NCBI RefSeq assembly: GCF_030814655.1
Contig: NZ_JAUSVK010000001.1
Span: 3,119,501-3,183,500, forward strand
Length of the DNA: 64,000 nt
Source of the DNA: Labrys monachus
Lineage (GTDB): Bacteria; Pseudomonadota; Alphaproteobacteria; Rhizobiales; Labraceae
Direction: 5' to 3'
Under the pieces are notes generated by a model. The model did not search any database, was not told the origin of the DNA, and saw nothing but the letters and a program-made list of their open reading frames with translations. This document shows positions 58,395 through 64,000 of this stretch, piece by piece (the stretch's first letter is position 1; the number at the start of each line of letters is the position of its first letter). Made by a program: the position numbers and the translations under genes.

Positions 58395-59288
58395 ATGAAT
58401 GGCAAACCGGGACTTCCCGAATTGAAGGCACTCGCGGCGATCGTCTCGCATCGCAGCTTTCGCAAGGCGGCGGACGATCTCGGCCTGTCGCCGTCGACGC
58501 TCAGCCATATGATGCGGTCGCTGGAGCAGGAGATGGGCGTGCGCCTGCTCCACCGCACCACCCGCAGCGTCGCGCCGACGCAGGCGGGCGAGCGTCTTGT
58601 CGGGCGCCTTCAGCCGCTGCTGCGGGACATCGACGCGGCCTTGTCGGAAGTGGACGATTTCCGCAGCGTTCCGGCCGGCCCGCTGCGCATCAATTCGAGC
58701 GAGATCGCCGCCCGCCTGTTGCTGGCCTCGACGGTGCCGGCCTTCCTGTCACGATATCCACAGGTCTCGCTCGACCTCGTCACCGAGGGAAGGCTGGTCG
58801 ATATCGTCGCCGAGGGTTTCGATGCCGGCATCCGCCTCGGAGAGGCCGTGCCGCAGGACATGGTCGCGGTGCGATTCGGGGGAAGCGCGCGCTTCGTCGC
58901 CGTGGCGTCGCCCGGCTATCTCGCCGATCACGCGGGCCCGAAGGTGCCGGACGACCTGCACGACCATGCCTGCATCCGCTTTCGCCTGCCGAGCGGCAAG
59001 CCCTATCGCTGGGAATTCGAAAGGCACGGCCAGGAACTGTCGATCGACGTCCCCGGCAGACTCACACTCGATCATATGGACCTGATGGCCGACGCGGCGG
59101 CGGGCGGCATGGGAATCGCCTATGTCTCGGACCGCTGCGCCCGCGCCCACATCGATCGGGGCGCCCTCGTGACCGTGCTGGATGACTGGTGTCCGCCGAT
59201 TCCCGGCCTGTTCCTCTATTATCCAGGCCATCGACATGTACCGCCGGCCCTGCGGGCCTTCATCGACGTCCTCAAGGAAACGAACTGA
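58395..59288 (+). CDS. LysR-family transcriptional regulator
   Basis: A 297-residue LysR regulator. The winged helix-turn-helix is AAIVSHRSFRKAADDLGLSP, STLSHMMRSLEQEMGVRLL (about residues 14-52), followed by the linker helix and a periplasmic-binding-like effector domain (GPLRINSSE, DAGIRLGE). It is divergent from the SDR gene across a 105-bp gap, the classic arrangement for a LysR regulator and its target. A T-N11-A type site could be present in that gap, but I could not single one out. Confidence 0.92.
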   Translation: MNGKPGLPELKALAAIVSHRSFRKAADDLGLSPSTLSHMMRSLEQEMGVRLLHRTTRSVAPTQAGERLVGRLQPLLRDIDAALSEVDDFRSVPAGPLRINSSEIAARLLLASTVPAFLSRYPQVSLDLVTEGRLVDIVAEGFDAGIRLGEAVPQDMVAVRFGGSARFVAVASPGYLADHAGPKVPDDLHDHACIRFRLPSGKPYRWEFERHGQELSIDVPGRLTLDHMDLMADAAAGGMGIAYVSDRCARAHIDRGALVTVLDDWCPPIPGLFLYYPGHRHVPPALRAFIDVLKETN

Positions 59289-59372
59289 GCCTGCCCGGCG
59301 CCGATCCTGCGGCACGCCGATGGCCTGGCGGAAGGCGCTGCCGGCGCAACATGCCGGCAGCGCCCCTCAAGT

Positions 59373-59579
59373 TCAGCGACGGCAGACCCTGCGGGTGCTG
59401 ACGACCCAATGACCATGGATACGGGCCTTACGCTTGACGACCGTGCAATGCGGGCCGCGCTTGATCATGACGGCGCCGACCGACGCCCTCTCGCGCACGG
59501 GCGCGGCGGAAGCGGCAACCGGAGCGAATGCAACCGTGGCGAGCGACAACGCAACGGCAGCCAAAATGATTTTCTTCAT
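59373..59579 (-). CDS. Small cationic secreted protein of unknown function
   Basis: A 68-residue exported protein. A textbook signal peptide (ILAAVALSLATVAFAPVAASA, cleavage at about residue 25) leaves a mature peptide of about 43 residues. That peptide is very basic and has two cysteines (RGPHCTVVKRKARIHGHW and RRVCRR) that could form one disulfide. I recall similar short proteins in Rhizobiales but know of no function. It stands alone, convergent with the LysR gene. Confidence 0.7.
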   Translation of the reverse strand: MKKIILAAVALSLATVAFAPVAASAAPVRERASVGAVMIKRGPHCTVVKRKARIHGHWVVSTRRVCRR

Positions 59580-60096
59580 GGTCCGACAAAGTCCCTATTC
59601 ATTGCACCCCCCAGCGCTTCCGTAACAGTAGCAGCGCCGTATGAACGTTGCTTGAACGAAAATCGTTAACGGCAGCGCATCCGGAAAGTGTTTCCTGCCA
59701 CGGTGCTGAACAGGAAGGCGAGCCATGCCCCTCATCTTCATTCGGCATTTTCTTCGGGATGGCTCACATGGTATCCTGATAGGGTATAAGTACTTGATAA
59801 TTCAGAAAATTATCTGGTTTTAGAGGATAAATGGGGCCGCTTCCATTGGGGGATCGGACCTGTTCAGGTTTCCGAGGCCCCTCGCGCCCTGCGGCCCAAA
59901 CTGGCGATTGCTTCCGTATCGAGTGGAGCGCCAGCTACGGCATCGCCGGCTCCGTCACCGCCAAGCGGGTGCAGATCACGCTGGAGCCCGGCGCGCCTCG
60001 TCAGGTGTCTATAGAACATGCCTCTCAAGAACGGACCACCCAACGCTGATATCGTTGGCGTGACTGTCGTCGTCGCCTGTGAGTGTTTGATTCGAA
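59580..60096. other. A/T-richer intergenic region with a palindrome and a possible small reading frame
   Basis: 517 bp without a confident gene. GATAATT-CAGAA-AATTATC (59796-59814) is a perfect 7-bp inverted repeat in a markedly A/T-rich patch (59760-59830). It is followed by AGAGGATAA and ATG 59831, opening a 72-codon frame listed separately. Confidence 0.5.
59831..60049 (+). CDS. Possible small protein or gene remnant
   Basis: A 72-codon frame starting at ATG 59831 after a good GAGG ribosome site. The first part is Arg/Pro/Gly-rich and uninformative. The second half (CFRIEWSASYGIAGSVTAKR, then VQITLEPGAP) reads like a beta-rich protein fragment. I do not recognise it. The ribosome site and the A/T-rich leader argue for a gene; the small size and composition argue against. 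Confidence 0.25.
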   Translation: MGPLPLGDRTCSGFRGPSRPAAQTGDCFRIEWSASYGIAGSVTAKRVQITLEPGAPRQVSIEHASQERTTQR

Positions 60097-60172
60097 TGGT
60101 GGGCGGTGACGGGCTCGAACCGCCGACCCTCTCGGTGTAAACGAGATGCTCTACCAACTGAGCTAACCGCCC
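60097..60172 (-). tRNA. tRNA-Val (anticodon TAC)
   Basis: A 76-base cloverleaf on the minus strand: acceptor GGGCGGT/ACCGCCC, anticodon arm TCTCG-TTTACAC-CGAGA, T loop TTCGAGC, and encoded CCA. The TAC anticodon reads GUN valine codons. It lies downstream of lon on the same strand. Confidence 0.97.
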
Positions 60173-60495
60173 AAGCAACTGAAAGTGCCGGGATATTTCA
60201 CTTTTTCAGTTCCGGCGCCGGCACTGGAATGGCGCGAACCAGTCGTCCCGGAGTCGTCCGACCCGCACGCATATACAACGGGTCGGCGGCGGCGTAAATC
60301 TCCGTCACCGCCATTGTGGACATCTTGCGCCAGACTGCAGCCGAGACATGCTCCAGCGCCAAGCCCCTTCGGGACACGGGGAGCCTCACCGCCGTTGGGC
60401 TGGAGGCCACTGCCGCGCCTTCCCCGAAGGACGCACCCACCTCAAAAAAACGGCCGCACAACGAATGTGCGGCCGTCCTTGGGTTCAGGCGAAGC
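60173..60495. other. Region between lon and tRNA-Val, no gene seen apart from the lon terminator
   Basis: 323 bp. Besides the terminator at 60444-60477 I see no supported gene. In many Rhizobiales a histone-like hupB gene sits here; no HU-like sequence is present in any frame. Confidence 0.5.
60444..60477 (-). terminator. Strong rho-independent terminator of lon
   Basis: On the minus strand ACGGCCGCACA-TTCGT-TGTGCGGCCGT, a perfect 11-bp stem, is followed by a run of seven T (six after the stem). It lies 19 bp after the lon stop. Confidence 0.95.
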
Positions 60496-62916
60496 TCAGT
60501 GCGCGACGACGGCGCCGGCATCGTCGCCGGGGATCACCGGCGGATGGGTCTTGTCCTCTTCCCAGACGATCGGCTCCGGCATGCGCACGAGCGCCTTGCG
60601 CAGGACCTCCTCCATCCGGGACACCGGCACCAGCTCGAGCCCGTTCTTCACATTGTCCGGAATATCCGCCAGATCCTTGGCGTTCTCTTCCGGGATGAGC
60701 ACGGTCTTGATGCCGGCACGAAGCGCGGCGAGCAGTTTCTCCTTCAGGCCGCCGATAGGCAGCACGCGCCCCCGCAGCGTCACCTCGCCGGTCATGGCGA
60801 CATCACGGCGGACCGGGATGCCCGTCATCACCGACACCATGGCGGTGGCCATGGCGATGCCGGCCGAGGGGCCGTCCTTGGGCGTCGCGCCTTCCGGCAC
60901 GTGCACATGGACGTCGCGACGGTCGAACAGCGGCGGCTCGATGCCGTAGTCGATCGCCCGCGAGCGGACATAGGAAGCCGCCGCCGAGATCGATTCGCGC
61001 ATGACGTCCTTCAGATTGCCCGTCACGGTCATCCTGCCCTTGCCGGGCATCATCACCGCTTCGATGGTCAGAAGCTCGCCGCCGACTTCCGTCCACGCCA
61101 AGCCCGTCACCGCGCCGATCTGGTCTTCCAGCTCGGCCAGGCCGTAGCGATAGCGCGGCGCGCCGAGATAGTCCTCGAGCACGGCCGGGGTCACGCGCAC
61201 GCCCTTCTTCTTGGACATCAGGATGTCCTTGACGGCCTTGCGGGTGAGGTTCGAGATCTCACGTTCGAGATTGCGCACGCCGGCTTCCCGCGTATAGCGG
61301 CGCACCAGCAGCAACAGGGCCTCATCGTCGATCGAGAATTCCTTCGGCTTCAGCCCATGCTTCTGGATGGCATTGGGCACGAGGTGCTTGCGCGAAATCT
61401 CGACCTTCTCGTCCTCGGTGTAGCCGGCGAGCCGGATGATCTCCATGCGGTCCAGCAGGGCCGGCGGGATGTTGAGCGTGTTCGCCGTCGTCACGAACAT
61501 CACGTTCGACAGGTCGTAGTCGACCTCGAGGTAATGATCGTTGAACGTCGCGTTCTGCTCGGGATCCAGCACCTCCAGCAGGGCCGAAGACGGATCGCCG
61601 CGGAAATCCATACCCATCTTGTCGATCTCGTCGAGCAGGAAGAGCGGATTCTGCTTCTTGGCCTTGCGCATCGACTGAATGACCTTGCCGGGCATCGAGC
61701 CGATATAGGTGCGCCGGTGGCCACGGATCTCGGCCTCGTCACGCACGCCGCCGAGCGACATGCGCACATACTCACGGCCCGTCGCCTTGGCGATGGACTT
61801 GGCGAGCGAGGTCTTGCCGACGCCGGGCGGTCCGACGAGGCACAGGATCGGGCCCGTCAGCTTGTTGGCGCGCTGCTGCACCGCGAGATACTCGATGATC
61901 CGGTCCTTGACCTTTTCGAGGCCATGGTGATCGGCATCGAGGATTTCCTGCGCATGCGGCAGATCCTTCTTGATCCGGGACTTCTCGCCCCAGGGCAGGG
62001 AGATCAGCCAGTCGAGATAGTTACGCACCACGGTGGCTTCGGCGGACATCGGAGACATCTGGCGCAGCTTCTTCATCTCGGCCTGCGCCTTGTCGCGGGC
62101 CTCCTTGGTCAGCTTGGTCGCCTTGATCTTCTGTTCGAGCTCACCGAGCTCGTCCTTGCCTTCCTCGTCGCCCAGCTCCTTCTGGATCGCCTTCATCTGC
62201 TCGTTGAGATAGTATTCGCGCTGGGTCTTCTCCATCTGGCGCTTGACCCGCGTGCGAATGCGCTTCTCCACCTGCAGTACGGAGATCTCGCTCTCCATCA
62301 GTGAGAGCACCTTTTCCAGGCGCGCCGGAATCGGCAGGATCTCGAGAACGTCCTGCTTGTCCGCGATCTTCACCGCCAGATGCGAGGCGATGGTATCGGC
62401 GAGCTTGGAATAGTCCTCGATCTGGGTGACCGCGGCGACGACCTCGGGCGAGACCTTCTTGTTCAGCTTGACGTAGCTCTCGAATTCGGAAACCACCGAA
62501 CGCGCCAGCGCCTCGGCCTCGATGCGTTCGCCGGTGCCATTGCCGAGAACCTCGGCCTCAGCCTCGTAGAAATCCTCGCGGCTCGAATAGGACAGCACCT
62601 TGGCGCGGTCCACGCCCTCGACCAGCACCTTCACCGTGCCGTCGGGCAGCTTCAGCAGCTGAAGGACCGTGGCCAGCGTTCCGAGCTTGTAGATCGAGTC
62701 CGTCGCCGGATCGTCCTCCGCCGCGTTGAGCTGGGTCGCCAGGAGGATATGACGGTCCGTGCGCATCACTTCTTCCAGCGCGCGGATCGACTTCTCGCGG
62801 CCGACGAAGAGCGGGACGATCATATGCGGAAACACGACGATGTCGCGCAGCGGCAGCACCGGGAAAGTATCGACGGTACCCGGGGGCACCGCGGGACGCT
62901 GTTTATTCGTTGTCAT
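60496..62916 (-). CDS. lon: ATP-dependent Lon protease
   Basis: Lon degrades misfolded and regulatory proteins in the cytosol; in Caulobacter its targets include CcrM and DnaA. The product is 806 residues. The N-terminal substrate-binding domain begins [20 protein letters not shown]. The AAA+ module has Walker [14 protein letters not shown] (about residue 361) and Walker [11 protein letters not shown]. The protease domain carries the catalytic Ser684 in PKDGPSAG and Lys in [12 protein letters not shown]. The ATG at 62916 follows AGGAAAGGAT. A sigma-54-like promoter lies just upstream, and a strong terminator follows. clpX is upstream on the same strand. Confidence 0.97.
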   Translation of the reverse strand: MTTNKQRPAVPPGTVDTFPVLPLRDIVVFPHMIVPLFVGREKSIRALEEVMRTDRHILLATQLNAAEDDPATDSIYKLGTLATVLQLLKLPDGTVKVLVEGVDRAKVLSYSSREDFYEAEAEVLGNGTGERIEAEALARSVVSEFESYVKLNKKVSPEVVAAVTQIEDYSKLADTIASHLAVKIADKQDVLEILPIPARLEKVLSLMESEISVLQVEKRIRTRVKRQMEKTQREYYLNEQMKAIQKELGDEEGKDELGELEQKIKATKLTKEARDKAQAEMKKLRQMSPMSAEATVVRNYLDWLISLPWGEKSRIKKDLPHAQEILDADHHGLEKVKDRIIEYLAVQQRANKLTGPILCLVGPPGVGKTSLAKSIAKATGREYVRMSLGGVRDEAEIRGHRRTYIGSMPGKVIQSMRKAKKQNPLFLLDEIDKMGMDFRGDPSSALLEVLDPEQNATFNDHYLEVDYDLSNVMFVTTANTLNIPPALLDRMEIIRLAGYTEDEKVEISRKHLVPNAIQKHGLKPKEFSIDDEALLLLVRRYTREAGVRNLEREISNLTRKAVKDILMSKKKGVRVTPAVLEDYLGAPRYRYGLAELEDQIGAVTGLAWTEVGGELLTIEAVMMPGKGRMTVTGNLKDVMRESISAAASYVRSRAIDYGIEPPLFDRRDVHVHVPEGATPKDGPSAGIAMATAMVSVMTGIPVRRDVAMTGEVTLRGRVLPIGGLKEKLLAALRAGIKTVLIPEENAKDLADIPDNVKNGLELVPVSRMEEVLRKALVRMPEPIVWEEDKTHPPVIPGDDAGAVVAH

Positions 62917-62946
62917 TGCATATCCTTTCCTGCGCCGCACCACGCT

Positions 62947-62961
62947 GCAATAGCCGTGCCA
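62947..62961 (-). promoter_or_regulatory. Sigma-54-like (-24/-12) promoter upstream of lon
   Basis: On the minus strand TGGCACG-GCTA-TTGC matches the RpoN consensus TGGCACG-N4-TTGC at every fixed position with correct spacing. Transcription would begin roughly 20 bp before the lon ATG, leaving room for its ribosome site. Confidence 0.5.
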
Positions 62962-63276
62962 CAAGCGCTATCCCCTTCGACCAACGAGGTGGGCCTCGGG
63001 GGTATTCCAATCGCCCCGAATGGGCGCGATTGCTTCACAATGAATAGGTGGGGGGGAGGAGCGCCGTGTCAAGCCAAGCCGCTATGCCAATTTGTGCCAG
63101 CTGACATCGCCTTGCAGGAGAACGTCGATGCCGTCAGTCATTCCCGATGGCACATAGCGGCCCGGCTGCTCCATTCCGTCACCCGGGCGCTCGATCAAAG
63201 ATCGATGACGGGACATGGGAAGGCAGCGCGGCGTGGAAATGCCGCAACCGCGCCGGATCACGTTCCGCCGTGCCGC

Positions 63277-63298
63277 CCCGCCGCCAGAATGCGGCGGG
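63277..63298 (-). terminator. Hairpin downstream of clpX
   Basis: CCCGCCGC-CAGAAT-GCGGCGGG on the + strand, an 8-bp perfect stem 67 bp after the clpX stop. No T run follows on the minus strand, so termination is possible but weakly supported. Confidence 0.35.
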
Positions 63299-63364
63299 AT
63301 TCTTCTGGGGGGAATGACAGCCGGAGCCGCATTCCTGGCCCACCCCGGCCGGATACAGGCCTCG

Positions 63365-64000
63365 TCAGGCGGACGAAGAGACTTCCTGCTTGTCGGAGTA
63401 GATGAACAGGGGCTTGGCCTGGCCGTCCACGACTTCCTTCGAGATCACCACCTCTTCCACGCCGTCGAGGCCCGGCAGTTCGAACATGGTATCGAGCAGG
63501 ATGCTCTCCATGATCGAACGAAGCCCGCGAGCACCGGTCTTGCGCTCGATCGCACGTTTGGCGATCGATGACAGCGCCTCCTCCTGCAGGCTCAGGTCGA
63601 TGCCCTCCATCTCGAACAGGCGCTGATACTGCTTGACGAGCGCATTCTTCGGCTCGGTCAGGATCTTGATCAGCGCCGGCTCGTCGAGGTCCTCCAGCGT
63701 GGCGATCACCGGCAGGCGGCCGACGAATTCCGGAATCAGGCCGAACTTCAGGAGATCCTCCGGCTCGACCTCGCGGAAGATCTCGCCGGTGCGGCGGTCT
63801 TCCGGCGCGGCCACGCGGGCACCGAAGCCGATCGAGCTTCCCTTGCCGCGGCCCGAAATGATCTTTTCGAGTCCGGAGAAGGCACCGCCGCAGATGAACA
63901 GGATGTTGGTGGTGTCCACCTGCAGGAATTCCTGCTGGGGATGCTTGCGCCCGCCCTGCGGAGGAACACTCGCCACCGTGCCTTCCATGATCTTCAGCAG
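63365..64000 (-). CDS. clpX: ATP-dependent Clp protease ATP-binding subunit ClpX, 3' part (5' end outside window)
   Basis: This is the C-terminal half of ClpX, the AAA+ unfoldase that feeds proteins to ClpP. About 211 residues are visible of the usual 420. Present are [20 protein letters not shown] (pore-loop region), [37 protein letters not shown] with the sensor/arginine-finger area, [20 protein letters not shown] (sensor 2) and a C-terminal tail. The zinc-binding and Walker A parts lie right of the window. The frame is open to base 64000. It precedes lon on the same strand, the standard clpP-clpX-lon order. Confidence 0.97.
   Translation of the reverse strand: MLKIMEGTVASVPPQGGRKHPQQEFLQVDTTNILFICGGAFSGLEKIISGRGKGSSIGFGARVAAPEDRRTGEIFREVEPEDLLKFGLIPEFVGRLPVIATLEDLDEPALIKILTEPKNALVKQYQRLFEMEGIDLSLQEEALSSIAKRAIERKTGARGLRSIMESILLDTMFELPGLDGVEEVVISKEVVDGQAKPLFIYSDKQEVSSSA

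Larger units (their letters stand above)
62917..63364. other. Intergenic region between clpX and lon
   Basis: 448 bp without a supported gene, containing the lon promoter region (62947-62961), a G-rich run (GGTGGGGGGGAGGAG near 63048-63062) and the hairpin after clpX (63277-63298). Confidence 0.5.

Noticed and set aside
60198-60521. A 107-codon minus-strand frame between tRNA-Val and lon
   Set aside because: It runs through the lon terminator and overlaps the lon 3' end; no motif or ribosome site supports it.
60316-62304. A 662-codon plus-strand frame opposite lon
   Set aside because: Antisense shadow of lon with His/Arg/Leu-rich repetitive sequence.

Overview
The window is high-GC DNA (roughly two thirds G+C) from an alphaproteobacterium, most likely order Hyphomicrobiales (Rhizobiales). 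The evidence is the gene order pyrB-pyrC-plsY-dprA-topA-rnr-DUF983-NUDIX-MFS-rpmG, a DivK cell-cycle regulator, a DUF3572 gene beside dinB, a mitochondrial-type complex I subunit (NDUFS4-like), a two-domain cold-shock protein and clpX-lon. No species can be named from the sequence alone.

Layout. 1-12.7 kb: conserved housekeeping genes on the + strand (pyrimidine synthesis, phospholipid acylation, DprA, topoisomerase I, RNase R, ribosomal protein L33). 12.8-16.7 kb: a minus-strand exopolysaccharide export unit, Wza-like lipoprotein -> Wzc/ExoP-like tyrosine autokinase with a Tyr-Gly tail -> a J-domain-like protein whose start overlaps the kinase stop. 17.2-19.3 kb: two FecR-like secreted paralogues on either side of a decayed ISAs1-family transposase. 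19.5-26.7 kb: divK, DUF3572, dinB, an ArnT/PMT-type glycosyltransferase, tRNA-Arg, the complex I subunit, tRNA-Pro, DUF192, cold-shock, sirtuin and glyoxalase genes. 26.8-28.6 kb: tRNA-Glu followed by a gene-poor, lower-GC stretch and an AbiJ-like/HEPN-like putative defence gene. 28.7 kb: an MscS channel.

29.5-42.7 kb is the main accessory region: two ribose-type ABC import systems (two permeases, two tandem-domain ATPases, two periplasmic binding proteins), an RbsD/FucU-like mutarotase, a Gfo/Idh/MocA dehydrogenase, a COG3618-type amidohydrolase/lactonase, a MaoC-type dehydratase, a class III CoA-transferase and a LacI-type repressor. Three near-identical GTTAGCGCTA(T/G)C palindromes lie in the two divergent promoter regions that drive the block, so the genes probably form one LacI-controlled regulon for uptake and oxidative breakdown of an unidentified sugar or sugar acid. 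One permease has a G6 tract at its 5' end that separates a better-looking start from the body of the gene.

42.9-49.5 kb: a sterol-desaturase-like hydroxylase, a small Cys-rich secreted protein, a three-subunit molybdenum hydroxylase (2Fe-2S subunit, Tat-exported molybdopterin subunit, tri-haem cytochrome c), and an HxlR regulator divergent from an NAD(P)-binding reductase. 49.5-53.7 kb: recJ, a 3' remnant of a kup potassium transporter gene, a hexapeptide acyltransferase and a GT61 glycosyltransferase. 53.8-57.5 kb: a tightly overlapping cassette (glucose-1-phosphate cytidylyltransferase, CDP-glucose 4,6-dehydratase, sugar methyltransferase, 3,5-epimerase) for a methylated deoxysugar. 57.5-64 kb: an SDR/LysR divergent pair, a small cationic secreted protein, tRNA-Val, lon (with a sigma-54-like promoter and a strong terminator) and the 3' part of clpX, which runs off the right edge.
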